Assembly: GCF_014648915.1 (NCBI RefSeq) | Contig: NZ_BMSA01000018.1 | Span: 1 to 64,000, forward strand | DNA: 64,000 nucleotides | Direction: 5' to 3' | Source: Streptomyces phaeofaciens | GTDB taxonomy: Bacteria > Actinomycetota > Actinomycetes > Streptomycetales > Streptomycetaceae | In this document: positions 31,752 to 40,406 of the stretch, in pieces | Position numbering within the stretch: position 1 is the first letter of the stretch | Layout of the letters: the number at the start of each line of letters is the position of its first letter | Translations under genes and position numbers: made by a program | The notes under the pieces: generated by a model | Told to the model about the DNA's origin: nothing | The model's database searches: none | Seen by the model: the letters and a program-made list of their open reading frames with translations, nothing else

Positions 31752-31787
31752 GGTGCTCCCGGTGCTCCCGGTGCTCCCGGTGCTCCG
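31752..31787. repeat. 9-base tandem repeat GGTGCTCCC x4
   Basis: Four copies of GGTGCTCCC (the last with one change) lie between the small hypothetical protein and the SDR gene. A nine-base unit preserves reading frame, but no gene covers it. Confidence 0.8.
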
Positions 31788-31823
31788 GGACACCGAACTC
31801 CTGTTCCGCGCCTACGCCGGCCC

Positions 31824-32666
31824 TTACGAAGGCGGGGCAGGCGAGAGGTGCGGGGCGAGGACGGCGGCGACGGCCTCGTCGAGGGTGGTGGCCGGGTGAC
31901 CGAGGACGCGCCGCAGATCGCCGGTCTGTCGCTCCAGCGCGCCACCACGGACCTGCTCCTCCAACCAGCCCTGGGCGCCGGGCGCCCGGCCGGACCGGTC
32001 CCGGCGCACGACGGGTCTGCCGTAGAGACGGCTGAGCGTGTCGGCGAGCTGGTCGTAGGTCCACAGATCGCCGGTGAAGTCGTAGGCGCGGCCGAGGTGG
32101 CCGTCCTCGGTCAGGACGCGGGCCGCGGCCTCGGCGAGATCGCTGCGCAGGGCGGTATTGATACCGCGCCCGCCCGTGCCGTCGGTCAGCTCGCCCGAGG
32201 CGACGGCGTCGCGCAGACCGGGGTTGATGAACGCCTCGCTGTAGAAGGGGTGGCGCAGCAGCGTGTGGGGCAGCCCGCTCGCCGTCAGGGTGCGCTCGGT
32301 GGCGTGGTGAGCGGCGGTGACCCCGTCGGCCTGGGTGTCGGCCCCCAGGAAACTGGTGTAGACGATCGAGCCGACTCCGGCGTCGAGGGCTGCGTCGACG
32401 GCTGCCCGGTGCTGGGCGGCGCGTCGGGAGGGGTCCAGCTCGGGGGAGGAGATCAGCAGCAGCCGGTCGGCTCCCTCGAACGCCGTACGGAGCGTCTGAG
32501 GCGCGTCGTAGTCACCGGGACGGACCGTCACCCCACGGGCGGCGAGGTCCGCGGCCCCGCCGGGATCGCGCACCGCGGCTGTGACACGGCCGACGGGACA
32601 CCGATCCAGCAGCCGGTCGATGACCAGCCGACCGAAAGCCCCCGAGGCGGCCGACACGACAATCAT
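31824..32666 (-). CDS. NmrA-like NAD(P)-binding SDR, quinone reductase type
   Basis: A 280-residue atypical short-chain dehydrogenase. The nucleotide motif is VVSAASGAFGRLVIDRLL, followed by VTAAVRDPGGAADLAARGV, which suits NADP through the Arg, and VRPGDYDAPQTLRTAFEGADRLLLISS. This is the layout of QorB/NmrA-type NAD(P)H:quinone oxidoreductases or redox-sensing proteins. The catalytic Tyr-x3-Lys is absent, as expected. The ATG at 32666 has GGGAG upstream and is preferred over 32711. It is divergent from the APH-like gene, with repeats between them. Confidence 0.85.
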   Translation of the reverse strand: MIVVSAASGAFGRLVIDRLLDRCPVGRVTAAVRDPGGAADLAARGVTVRPGDYDAPQTLRTAFEGADRLLLISSPELDPSRRAAQHRAAVDAALDAGVGSIVYTSFLGADTQADGVTAAHHATERTLTASGLPHTLLRHPFYSEAFINPGLRDAVASGELTDGTGGRGINTALRSDLAEAAARVLTEDGHLGRAYDFTGDLWTYDQLADTLSRLYGRPVVRRDRSGRAPGAQGWLEEQVRGGALERQTGDLRRVLGHPATTLDEAVAAVLAPHLSPAPPS

Positions 32667-32780
32667 GCACAACTCCCTTATGCCGCCCGCTCCGAACGTC
32701 CGGCTCACCATCTGCGAACAGCGAACGAGGCGTCAAACCCTTTTCCACCGGGACCGGCCCGCGCTCCGCCGTGTCCCACG

Positions 32781-32813
32781 CCGTCTGCCGTCTGCCGTCT
32801 GCCGTCTGCCGTC
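32781..32813. repeat. Heptamer repeat CCGTCTG x4
   Basis: Four perfect CCGTCTG units and a partial fifth in the gap between the divergent SDR and APH-like genes. A seven-base unit is not frame-preserving, so a change in copy number would alter promoter spacing rather than a protein. Confidence 0.85.
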
Positions 32814-32821
32814 CGAGGCCC

Positions 32822-32847
32822 CGTACTGGCAGAACGTACTGGCAGAA
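32822..32847. repeat. 13-base perfect tandem duplication
   Basis: CGTACTGGCAGAA occurs twice in a row, 8 bases after the heptamer array and about 60 bases before the APH-like start. It may be a tandem operator or a recent slippage duplication. Confidence 0.85.
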
Positions 32848-32905
32848 CGTCGCCTCCACGACGGTGACGGAATCCGCCGAGCCCTCCGGGCCTACGCTCG
32901 TCGAC

Positions 32906-33799
32906 ATGATCGAGGTTCCGCACGCACTCGCCGACCGTCTCGCCCGGCACGGTGGGGAGGCCGGCAGGGCCTTCGCCACGGCCCTTCCCGACCTCGCCGG
33001 AGAATTCCTGGACCGCTGGGAGCTGACCCCCGGCGGCCCCCCGATGCACGGCTGGAGCGCCCTCGCGCTGCCCGTCACCGGCCCGGACGGTGCGGAATCC
33101 GTGCTCAAGCTCCAGGTCCTCGACGAGGAGACCGTGGGCGAACCGGTCGCTCTCCGGGCCTGGGACGGCGCCGGTGCCGTACGGCTTCTGCGGCACGACC
33201 CCGCCACCAACACCATCCTGCTGGAGCGCTTGGACCCGGCGCGCGACCTGACGTCCGTCGAGGACCCGCGGGAGGCGGTCCGGCTCCTCGCCGGACTGCT
33301 GGCCCGGCTCACCGCGCTGCCCGCGCCCGCGGGGCTGCGCGGGCTCGGGGACGTCGCGGCGGACATGCTCGCCGAGGTGCCGGACGCCCTGCCACTGCTC
33401 GGCGACGAGGACGAGCGTCGGCTCCTCGCGGACTGTGCGGCGGCTGTGCGGGAGGTCGCCGGCGAGCCCGGGGACCGGCTCCTCCACTGGGACCTGCACT
33501 ACGAGAACGTGCTGGCCGGCGACCGCGAGCCCTGGCTCGCCATCGACCCCAAGCCGCTGGCCGGAGACCCCGGCTTCGATCTGATGCCCGCGCTCGACAA
33601 CCGCTTCGACCCCGCCGCCGCCGAGATCCGGTGGAGGTTCGACCTGCTCACCGACGCCCTCGGGCTCGACCGGGAACGCGCCCGCGCCTGGACGCTCGCC
33701 CGGGTGCTCCAGAACTCCCTCTGGGACCTGGAGGACGGTGAACCCGGGCTGGCGGCGGAGCAGACGCGCGTGGCGAGGGTGCTGCTGGGGCGGGAGTGA
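32906..33799 (+). CDS. Aminoglycoside/hydroxyurea phosphotransferase-like kinase
   Basis: A 297-residue small-molecule kinase of the APH(6)/hydroxyurea phosphotransferase family. ESVLKLQVLDEETVGEPVAL holds the ATP Lys and the Glu region. LLHWDLHYENVLAG is the H-x-D-x-x-x-x-N catalytic loop and WLAIDPKPLAGDPGFDLMPAL carries the metal-binding Asp. Family members phosphorylate streptomycin, hydroxyurea or related compounds. The true substrate cannot be read; a resistance role is possible. ATG at 32906; longer upstream frames run through the repeats. Confidence 0.85.
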   Translation: MIEVPHALADRLARHGGEAGRAFATALPDLAGEFLDRWELTPGGPPMHGWSALALPVTGPDGAESVLKLQVLDEETVGEPVALRAWDGAGAVRLLRHDPATNTILLERLDPARDLTSVEDPREAVRLLAGLLARLTALPAPAGLRGLGDVAADMLAEVPDALPLLGDEDERRLLADCAAAVREVAGEPGDRLLHWDLHYENVLAGDREPWLAIDPKPLAGDPGFDLMPALDNRFDPAAAEIRWRFDLLTDALGLDRERARAWTLARVLQNSLWDLEDGEPGLAAEQTRVARVLLGRE

Positions 33800-33863
33800 G
33801 TGCGAGCCGAGGGATACGGGACCGCCGGGCATGGCGAGCCCTCGAAGATCGAAGAGACGCCCC

Positions 33864-34310
33864 CTAGACCGCCGGAAGGTCGGCCCAGCGTGTGATCCCC
33901 TCGGTGCCTACGCGTACGCCGCAGCGGGCAGCCAACGCGGTGACGATGTCGATGCCGCGGCCGTGTTCGTCCGGGTCCGAGGCTCCCCACCCGTCACCGG
34001 CGAGAACGGGTCCGGCGTCGGTCACTTCCACGCGCAGGGCCCCACGTCCGTCGACGCGGACCCACGACAACCGCAGCGTCGCCGGTGGCAGGGCGTGGAC
34101 CAGTGCGTTGGTCAGGAGCTCCGAGACCACCAGGAGCGCGTCCATGACGGCGTCGGGAGACAGGCCCCAGTCGGCGAGTATGTTGCGGACCCGCCCGCGG
34201 ACGGCGGGAACGGCCCCGGGGGCGTGAGGCACGGGGCACACATGATCGACAGCGTCGACGCCGAGGCGATCGACTGCCTTGGGGCCGACGATGTTGAGCT
34301 GGGCGGCCAT
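33864..34310 (-). CDS. HATPase_c anti-sigma/SpoIIAB-like regulator
   Basis: A 148-residue ATP-binding protein of the GHKL type common in Streptomyces. The N box is VSELLTNALVHA, the G1 box LRVEVTDAGP, and G2 is DEHGRGIDIVTALAARCG. Such proteins act as anti-sigma factors or switch kinases; no sigma or anti-anti-sigma gene is adjacent. The start at 34310 gives an N-terminus with two Cys at most. It is divergent from the IclR regulator. Confidence 0.85.
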   Translation of the reverse strand: MAAQLNIVGPKAVDRLGVDAVDHVCPVPHAPGAVPAVRGRVRNILADWGLSPDAVMDALLVVSELLTNALVHALPPATLRLSWVRVDGRGALRVEVTDAGPVLAGDGWGASDPDEHGRGIDIVTALAARCGVRVGTEGITRWADLPAV

Positions 34311-34389
34311 CTGCCCTCCTCGACGAACGGTGCCGGCGGGTGCCGACGTGACGCACGCTATGAAGTGGAACGTAACCGGTCAATAAACG

Positions 34390-34406
34390 TCGGTCGGCAT
34401 TACCGA
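34390..34406. promoter_or_regulatory. Inverted repeat upstream of IclR-type regulator
   Basis: TCGGT (34390-34394) and ACCGA (34402-34406) around a 7-base spacer, 76 bases before the regulator start. A candidate IclR operator, and also close to the divergent HATPase gene. Confidence 0.4.
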
Positions 34407-34481
34407 ACGCAAGTCGAGATCGGGAGAAACCGCCCTGCCATGGCCGCTGTGGGACGGGGAAGCCGGATCTAGAATCGCGGT

Positions 34482-35249
34482 ATGGCCGGTCCCGTCCAGT
34501 CCATCGAACGGGCGGCGGCAATCCTCCGCCTGCTCGCCGCGGGCCCCCGTCGGCTCGGGCTCGGGGAAGTGGCCGTCTCGCTGGGGCTGGCGAAGGGGAC
34601 GACCCACGGCATCCTGCGCACCCTCCAGCACGTGGATTTCGTCGAGCAGGACGCGGCGACCGGAAAATACCAGCTCGGGGCGGCCCTCCTGCATCTGGGC
34701 ACCAGCTACCTCGATGTGAACGAACTGCGATCGCACTCGATCAACTGGGCCGACGCCCTGGCCGCCCGCAGCGGCGAAGCGGTCCGCCTGGGCACTCCCC
34801 TGGAAGGCAGAGTGCTCGTCATCCACCACGTCTTCCGGCCGGACGACACCCTCCAGACCCTGGACGTGGGTGCACTGCTGCCCCTGCACGCGTCCTCGCT
34901 CGGAAAGGTGCTGCTGGCGTTCGGCACCGCGAACCTCGATTCGGCGGTCGATGCCGGGCTGGAGGCGTACACCCGGCACACCCTGGCCAGTGCGGACGAG
35001 CTGACCCATGCCCTCGCCGAGATCCGGGAGAACGGCTGGGGCGCCGAAGTACAGGAGATGAGCATGGGGGAAGCCGGCGTCGCCGCGCCCATCAGGGGGC
35101 ACGGCGGCCTCGCGGTGGGCGCCATCGGCGTGTCCGGCCCGGTCGAGCGGATCTGCGACGCCAGGGGCCGGCCGGAACTCAAGCTGCTCACCCTGCTCCG
35201 TGAGACCGCCCGGGCGATCTCACGAAACCTGGGAGCCGCCCGCTGGTAG
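34482..35249 (+). CDS. IclR-family regulator, GylR-like
   Basis: A 255-residue regulator. Residues 5-65 are the winged helix (SIERAAAILRLLAAG, then VAVSLGLAKGTTHGILRTLQHVDFVEQD). The rest is the effector domain with SGEAVRLGTPLEGRVLVIHHV, LPLHASSLGKVLLAF and GVAAPIRGHGGLAVGAIGVSGP. Sequence and gene order match GylR, the glycerol operon repressor of Streptomyces, which responds to glycerol or glycerol 3-phosphate. Glycerol kinase starts 46 bases downstream. Unlike the classical gyl operon there is no facilitator or glycerol-3-phosphate dehydrogenase gene here. Confidence 0.88.
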   Translation: MAGPVQSIERAAAILRLLAAGPRRLGLGEVAVSLGLAKGTTHGILRTLQHVDFVEQDAATGKYQLGAALLHLGTSYLDVNELRSHSINWADALAARSGEAVRLGTPLEGRVLVIHHVFRPDDTLQTLDVGALLPLHASSLGKVLLAFGTANLDSAVDAGLEAYTRHTLASADELTHALAEIRENGWGAEVQEMSMGEAGVAAPIRGHGGLAVGAIGVSGPVERICDARGRPELKLLTLLRETARAISRNLGAARW

Positions 35250-35295
35250 GTCCCACGGGCAGCGCATCTCCACGCATCGGAAGGCGGTCCGGATC

Positions 35296-36816
35296 ATGGT
35301 CGAACGGTATGTGATGTCCATCGACCAGGGCACCACCTCCACCCGGTGCATCCTCTTCGACCACCGCGGGCGACTGGTGTCCGTGGCCCAGCGCGAGCAC
35401 CAGCAGTTCTTCCCGAAGCCCGGCTGGGTCGAGCACGACGCCCTGGAGATCTGGCGCAATCTGCGACGCATCGTGCCCGAGGCCCTGTCCGGCGCGGGCG
35501 ACGGCGTCGCCGCCGAGGCCGTCTCCGCCCTGGGCATCGCGAACCAGCGGGAGACGACCGTCCTCTGGGACCGCCGGACCGGCACCCCGCTGAGCAGGGC
35601 GATCGTCTGGCAGGACACCCGGACGGCCCCGCTCGTCGAGGACCTGCGCAGCGACCCGGGCGACGCGTTCTTCCTGGAACGCTGCGGCCTGGCGCCCTCG
35701 ACCTACTTCTCCGCACCACGGATCCGCTGGCTCTTCGACCACACGCCCGGACTGACACAGCGGGCCGCGAACGGCGACATCCTGTTCGGCACCATGGAGT
35801 CCTGGCTGATCTGGAACCTCACCGGGGGGACGGCGGGAGGCCGCCACATCACCGACGTGACCAACGCCAGCCGCACGATGCTCATGAACATGGCCACGCT
35901 CGCATGGGACGAGGAACTGCTGGGGTTCTTCGGGATTCCGCACGCGATCCTGCCCGAGATCCGGTCCTCGGCGGAGTGGTACGGCGAGGACCGCTCGGTG
36001 CTCCCCGGCAGGCCCATCACGGCCGCCCTCGGTGATCAGCAGGCCGCGCTCTTCGGGCAGACCTGCTTCTCCCCGGGCGAGGCGAAGTGCACCTACGGAA
36101 CCGGCAGCTTCCTGCTGCTCAACACCGGCACCGACGTCGTCCGGTCCAGCAATGGACTGCTCACCACCGTCGCCTACAAGCTCGACGAGCAGCCCGCGGT
36201 CTACGCGCTGGAAGGCCCGATCGCCGTCACCGGCGCCCTGGTCCAGTGGTTCCGCGACCGGCTGGAACTCATCAGCAGTGCACCGGGCATCGAGACCCTC
36301 GCGCGGACCGTCGAGGACAACGGCGGCTGCTACATCGTCCCGGCGTTCTCCGGTCTCTTCGCACCCCACTGGCGCAGCGACGCACGCGGTGTCATCGTCG
36401 GCCTGACCTCTTACATCACCAAGGGGCACCTGGCCAGGGCGGCGCTGGAATCCACCGGCTGGCAGACGAAGGAGGTCGTCGACGCCATGAACGCCGACTC
36501 CTCGCTCACTCTGCGAGAGCTGAAGGTCGACGGTGGCATGACGTCCGACAACCTCCTCATGCAGATCCTGGCCGACGTCCTCGACGTGCCGGTGGTGCGG
36601 CCCATGGCGGCCGAGACCGTCTCCCTGGGCGCCGCCTACGCCGCAGGGCTGGCCGCCGGCTACTGGGCGGACCTGGAGGTGCTGCGCGGCAACTGGCACC
36701 GGGCGGCCCAATGGCTGCCGGACATGGACCCCACGCGACGGGCATCGGAGTACGAGAACTGGCAACGGGCCGTCGAACGGTCCTTGGGCTGGATCAGACC
36801 GTCGAACGGCCCCTAG
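35296..36816 (+). CDS. glpK: Glycerol kinase
   Basis: A 506-residue FGGY-family kinase converting glycerol and ATP to glycerol 3-phosphate. SIDQGTTSTRCILFD is the phosphate-binding start. ETTVLWDRRTGTPLSRAIVWQDTR, GTMESWLIWNLTGG, GDQQAALFGQTCFSPGEAKCTYGTGSFLL and the C-terminal LKVDGGMTSDNLLMQILADVLDV are all characteristic, and the length equals other GlpK proteins. ATG at 35296. It follows the GylR-like regulator in an apparent two-gene operon without glpF or glpD, so it is likely a secondary glycerol kinase. Confidence 0.95.
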   Translation: MVERYVMSIDQGTTSTRCILFDHRGRLVSVAQREHQQFFPKPGWVEHDALEIWRNLRRIVPEALSGAGDGVAAEAVSALGIANQRETTVLWDRRTGTPLSRAIVWQDTRTAPLVEDLRSDPGDAFFLERCGLAPSTYFSAPRIRWLFDHTPGLTQRAANGDILFGTMESWLIWNLTGGTAGGRHITDVTNASRTMLMNMATLAWDEELLGFFGIPHAILPEIRSSAEWYGEDRSVLPGRPITAALGDQQAALFGQTCFSPGEAKCTYGTGSFLLLNTGTDVVRSSNGLLTTVAYKLDEQPAVYALEGPIAVTGALVQWFRDRLELISSAPGIETLARTVEDNGGCYIVPAFSGLFAPHWRSDARGVIVGLTSYITKGHLARAALESTGWQTKEVVDAMNADSSLTLRELKVDGGMTSDNLLMQILADVLDVPVVRPMAAETVSLGAAYAAGLAAGYWADLEVLRGNWHRAAQWLPDMDPTRRASEYENWQRAVERSLGWIRPSNGP

Positions 36817-37201
36817 CGTTCCGGCCGGAATTCTACATTTCTCCAGGTCAACGGCTTGATTGATGCCGGGGATGCGGCGGGGGTCCGGGGTGCGCGGGAT
36901 CGTGGTCGTCGACCCGTGCGGGCGGTGGGAGGCGTCCACGCCCACCGCTCCAGGGCGAGCGCTTCCCGCAATTGCGCACCGCAGGAGGGAGTGCGGGCCC
37001 ACGCGTCACCGCGGATCCACCTCCTCCAGTCATCGCGCACCGGCTCCGGTATCCGCCGGCGGAGTTCGGCTCGTGTGGCCGGAAGTCGCCCACGCTGGGC
37101 GAACAGATAGTTACGCGCTGGTAACTTGCGGGTGTTGAACAAGATCGGAGGCGTGACCGACCACGCCCCGGCCGGAGCCACCCCCCAGTCAAGGAACCAC
37201 A
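36817..37201. other. Intergenic region upstream of phospholipase D
   Basis: No gene is supported in these 385 bases, although a minus-strand frame (about 36850-37140, RAELRRRIPEPVRDDWRRW) is open. TTCCGGCCGGAA at 36819-36830 is a perfect palindrome right after glpK. AGTTAC (37109-37114) and GTAACT (37121-37126) form a perfect inverted repeat 76 bases before the phospholipase start and are a possible regulatory site. No clear -10 box. Confidence 0.5.
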
Positions 37202-38809
37202 TTGGCACGCACCGTCCGTACGACGGCCCTCGTCTCCACCTCGGCCCTCGCACTCGGCTTCTCCCTCATCGCCGCCCCCGCCCCCGCGTCCGCCGCGGAT
37301 GCGCCCACGCCGCACCTGGACGTGGTCGAGCAGACCCTGCGTCAGGTCTCGCCCGGCCTGGAGGGCTCGGTCTGGGAACGCACCTCCGGCAACCGGCTCG
37401 GCTCCTCCGAGCCCGGCGGCGCCGACTGGCTGCTCCAGACCCCCGGCTGCTGGGGCGACGCCACGTGCGCCGACCGGCCCGGATCGCGCCGTCTCCTGGA
37501 GAAGATGCGCCAGGACATCGCCGGCGCCCGCCAAACGGTGGACATATCGACGCTGGCGCCCTTCCCCAACGGCGGCTACCAGGAGGCGATCGTCGCCGGC
37601 CTCAAGGAATCCGCCCAGAAGGGCAACCGGCTCAAGGTGCGCGTCATGGTGGGCGCCGCGCCGATCTACCACTCCACGGTGATCCCGTCGTCCTACCGCG
37701 ACGAGCTGCTCGCGAAGCTGGGCCCGGCCGCCGCGGGCAACATCACCCTCAACGTGGCCTCGATGACCACCTCGAAGACCGCGTTCTCCTGGAACCACTC
37801 CAAGCTCGTCGTGGTGGACGGCAGTTCGGTGATCACCGGCGGCATCAACTCCTGGAAGGACGACTACCTCGACACCTCCCACCCGGTGAGCGACGTCGAC
37901 CTTGCGCTGTCCGGGCCGGCCGCGGGCTCCGCGGGCCGCTACCTGGACTCCCTGTGGGACTGGACCTGTCGCAACAAGAGCAACTGGAGCTCGGTCTGGT
38001 TCGCCGCCTCGCCCGGAGCGGACTGCATGCCCACCCTGCCCCGCCCCGCCTCCCCGGACGGTGGGGGCGACGTGCCCGCGATCGCCGTCGGCGGCCTCGG
38101 TGTGGGCATCCGCCAGAACGACCCCACCTCGTCCTTCCGCCCGGTCCTGCCCACGGCCGGCGACACCAAGTGCGGGATCGGCGTGCACGACCACACCAAC
38201 GCCGACCGGGACTACGACACCGTCAACCCGGAGGAGAGCGCCCTGCGCGCCCTGGTCTCCAGCGCGACCTCGCACATCGAGATCTCCCAGCAGGACGTCC
38301 ACGCCACCTGCCCGCCACTGCCCCGCTACGACGTACGCCTCTACGACGCCCTCGCCGCGAAGCTCGTGTCCGGTGTGAAGGTCCGCATCGTCGTGAGCGA
38401 CCCGGCGAACCGCGGCACGATCGGCAGCGGCGGCTATTCGCAGATCAAGTCGCTCTCCGAGGTGAGTGACGCCCTGCGCGGCCGGGTGACGGCGCTGACC
38501 GGTGACGCGGGCCGGGCGCGCACCGCCCTGTGCGAGAACCTCCAGCTGGCCACGTTCCGCGCTTCCGACCAGCCGACATGGGCGGACGGCAAGCCGTACG
38601 CCCAGCACCACAAGCTGGTCTCGGTCGACGGATCGGCCTTCTACATCGGCTCCAAGAATCTGTACCCGTCCTGGCTGCAGGACTTCGGGTACGTCGTCGA
38701 GAGCCCGGCCGCGGCCGGACAGCTGAAGAGCGACCTGCTGGACCCGCAGTGGCGGTACTCCCAGGCCACCGCGACGTACGACTACGCCCGCGGCCTCTGC
38801 CAGGGCTGA
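37202..38809 (+). CDS. pld: Secreted phospholipase D
   Basis: A 535-residue exported enzyme that hydrolyses the phosphodiester of phospholipids to phosphatidic acid and can also transphosphatidylate. A signal peptide covers residues 1-33 (ALALGFSLIAAPAPASAADA). The two catalytic HKD motifs are HSKLVVVDG at His199 and HHKLVSVDG at His470, each followed by the expected G-G/S-x-N segment (ITGGINSWKDD and YIGSKNLYPSW). Cys pairs in TPGCWGDATC and WTCRNKS fit the extracellular fold. TTG start with AAGGAACC upstream. It ends with a strong terminator, so it is monocistronic. Confidence 0.95.
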   Translation: MARTVRTTALVSTSALALGFSLIAAPAPASAADAPTPHLDVVEQTLRQVSPGLEGSVWERTSGNRLGSSEPGGADWLLQTPGCWGDATCADRPGSRRLLEKMRQDIAGARQTVDISTLAPFPNGGYQEAIVAGLKESAQKGNRLKVRVMVGAAPIYHSTVIPSSYRDELLAKLGPAAAGNITLNVASMTTSKTAFSWNHSKLVVVDGSSVITGGINSWKDDYLDTSHPVSDVDLALSGPAAGSAGRYLDSLWDWTCRNKSNWSSVWFAASPGADCMPTLPRPASPDGGGDVPAIAVGGLGVGIRQNDPTSSFRPVLPTAGDTKCGIGVHDHTNADRDYDTVNPEESALRALVSSATSHIEISQQDVHATCPPLPRYDVRLYDALAAKLVSGVKVRIVVSDPANRGTIGSGGYSQIKSLSEVSDALRGRVTALTGDAGRARTALCENLQLATFRASDQPTWADGKPYAQHHKLVSVDGSAFYIGSKNLYPSWLQDFGYVVESPAAAGQLKSDLLDPQWRYSQATATYDYARGLCQG

Positions 38810-38830
38810 CGGCCCCGCCCCGCCCCACCT

Positions 38831-38855
38831 CGCCCCGCCCTGCTGGGGCGGGGCG
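38831..38855 (+). terminator. Strong hairpin terminator after phospholipase D
   Basis: Perfect 10-base arms CGCCCCGCCC and GGGCGGGGCG with a TGCTG loop, 22 bases past the stop codon, followed by CTTGTCG. The GC-only stem without a U-run is the usual Streptomyces form. Confidence 0.85.
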
Positions 38856-39056
38856 CTTGTCGCGGGGAGCGGCAGGGCGAAACGGCCCGGTGCGGGTTGG
38901 TGCCCATACTCGGGCTGGAGACCTTGAGGGTCGGCGAGGGCGTCGTACGTGTCGGGACCGCGGGCGTGAGGGTGGGATGATCCTGTTCTCTCCGGTACGC
39001 CTGGCGACGCCCTGTGTGCCGGACCGCCGGTGACCGACGAGGAAGACGAAGGATCG

Positions 39057-39452
39057 ATGACGCTGAACGTGGGCCAACGGGTGCGGCTGGCGGCGGATCT
39101 CCGGTTGGCCGGGTCGGTGATCCCGGCCGGGGAGCCCGCGCAGGAGACGGGCGTCTTCGCCGCCTCTCTGGCCCTGGCGGCAGGCGTCGAGGGCACCGTC
39201 GAGCGTGTGGACGAGCATCACCGGCAGCAGAGCCGGGAGGTCCGCGAGTACCTGCGCCTCAAGTCGCTCCTCGACGACTTCGGCCACCAGATGCCGCCGG
39301 CGAGCCGAAAGCAACTGGAGGAGCAAGTGGGGGCCTTGGAAGAGCAGTGGGTCGCCTACCAGCGACAGATGCTCCGCGTCACGGTCCGCGTCCGGCTCGA
39401 CAACGGATTCGTCCTCGACGACGCCCCCGAGGAGACGTTCGCCTCCGCCTGA
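39057..39452 (+). CDS. Hypothetical coiled-coil protein with beta ends
   Basis: A 131-residue protein. Beta-rich N-terminus (LNVGQRVRLAADLRLAGSVIPAG), then VEGTVERVDEHHRQQSREVREYLRLKSLLDDFG and ASRKQLEEQVGALEEQWVAYQ as a helical hairpin, and a final strand pair (RVTVRVRLDNGFVLDDAP). No family recognised. The ATG at 39057 has AAGGA five bases upstream; a GTG at 39030 adds only acidic residues. It is followed 66 bases later by a MarR regulator. Confidence 0.65.
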   Translation: MTLNVGQRVRLAADLRLAGSVIPAGEPAQETGVFAASLALAAGVEGTVERVDEHHRQQSREVREYLRLKSLLDDFGHQMPPASRKQLEEQVGALEEQWVAYQRQMLRVTVRVRLDNGFVLDDAPEETFASA

Positions 39453-39518
39453 TCAGGCGTCGGGGCCCTCGCTTCGGTGGCACGTACGATGTGCGCGGGA
39501 GCAGGGGAAGGGACCGGT

Positions 39519-40016
39519 ATGGCTGGGGAAGCGCGGGAGCGGCTGCTGGGGGAGCTGGCCGTCGTGTCGCGGCGGTACATGGCCTCGTACGCGCTGTTCA
39601 ACCAGGCACTGGCCGACCATGTCGGGCTGCATCCGACGGATGTGCAGTGCGTGAATCTGCTCAGCCTGGAGAAGGGGCCGGTGACCATCGGGCGGATCGC
39701 CGAGATGACGGGGCTGACGACCGGGTCGGCGACACGGCTGGTGGACCGGCTGGAGAAGGCGGGCTACGTCGTGCGGGAGCGCGACCGGGTCGACCGGCGC
39801 CGGGTGCTGGTGGCGACCGTACCGGAGAAGATCGCCGGGTTCGGCCGGATGTGGGAGCAACTGGGCGGCGGCTGGTACGCCCTGTTCGAGGGGCTCGACG
39901 ACGCTGAGGTCGCCCTGATCATCGGCCACATGCGGCGCACGGTCGACTTCAGTGCCGAGCAGGTCGCTCGGTTGCGGTCCGGGGACTTTCAAGAGGCCTC
40001 GGACGAGGTGTCGTAG
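39519..40016 (+). CDS. MarR-family transcriptional regulator
   Basis: A 165-residue winged-helix regulator. LFNQALADHVGLHPTDVQCVNLL, then GPVTIGRIAEMTGLTTGSATRLVDRLEKAGYVVRERDRVDRRRVLVATV is the complete MarR DNA-binding unit with the D-R-R wing. The C-terminal helices (LSAEQVARL) complete the dimer. A GGAAGG site precedes the ATG at 39519. Its last 28 bases overlap the convergent HxlR regulator. Ligand unknown; MarR proteins usually respond to phenolic compounds or oxidants. Confidence 0.88.
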   Translation: MAGEARERLLGELAVVSRRYMASYALFNQALADHVGLHPTDVQCVNLLSLEKGPVTIGRIAEMTGLTTGSATRLVDRLEKAGYVVRERDRVDRRRVLVATVPEKIAGFGRMWEQLGGGWYALFEGLDDAEVALIIGHMRRTVDFSAEQVARLRSGDFQEASDEVS

Positions 40017-40402
40017 CGCTCGCGTGCCTCGACGACCTCCTCGATGTGGTGCTCCGCCCAGTCCTTGACGGCGGTGAGCAGGCAGCTGAGATTGTCGCCC
40101 AGCCGAGTGAGTTCGTAGTCGACGCGCACCGGGACGGACGGGGTCACCGTGCGGGAGACGATGCCGTCGCGTTCCAGTGAACGCAGTGTCTGCGTCAGCA
40201 TCTTGGGGCTGACGCCAGCGATCTTGCGGCCGAGGTCGCTGTAGCGCATCGGTCCGTCCGCCTCGGCGAGCGCGCTCACGATCAGGCTGACCCACTTGTC
40301 GCTGATGCGGTCCAGGAGCTGGTTGGTGGGGCAGCTCTTGATGAACGCGTCGTACTCGACACGGGCCTGTTGGCGCCGTTGGGCCGCTGTCGTGGTCGCC
40401 AT
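39989..40402 (-). CDS. HxlR-family transcriptional regulator
   Basis: A 137-residue MarR-like regulator of the HxlR group. CPTNQLLDRISDKWVSLIVSALAEADGPMRYSDL, ISPKMLTQTLRSLERDGIVSRTV (here VSPK) and VDYELTRLGDNLSCLLTAVKDWAE are diagnostic. The single Cys near residue 24 matches the redox- or aldehyde-sensing Cys of this family (YodB, HxlR, HypR). The divergent NADP-dependent oxidoreductase is the expected target, and operator-like dyads lie between them. Confidence 0.9.
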   Translation of the reverse strand: MATTTAAQRRQQARVEYDAFIKSCPTNQLLDRISDKWVSLIVSALAEADGPMRYSDLGRKIAGVSPKMLTQTLRSLERDGIVSRTVTPSVPVRVDYELTRLGDNLSCLLTAVKDWAEHHIEEVVEARERYDTSSEAS

Positions 40403-40406
40403 GACT

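Noticed and set aside
31752..32847. Repeat arrays considered as a CRISPR
   Set aside because: Units are 7-13 bases in direct contact without spacers, and no cas genes are present.
36850..37140. Minus-strand frame upstream of phospholipase D as a real gene
   Set aside because: Arg/Pro-rich composition, no ribosome binding site, and it runs through the likely phospholipase promoter.
36848..39196. 782-codon minus-strand frame opposite phospholipase D
   Set aside because: Phospholipase D has a signal peptide and two HKD motifs on the plus strand; the antisense frame is featureless.
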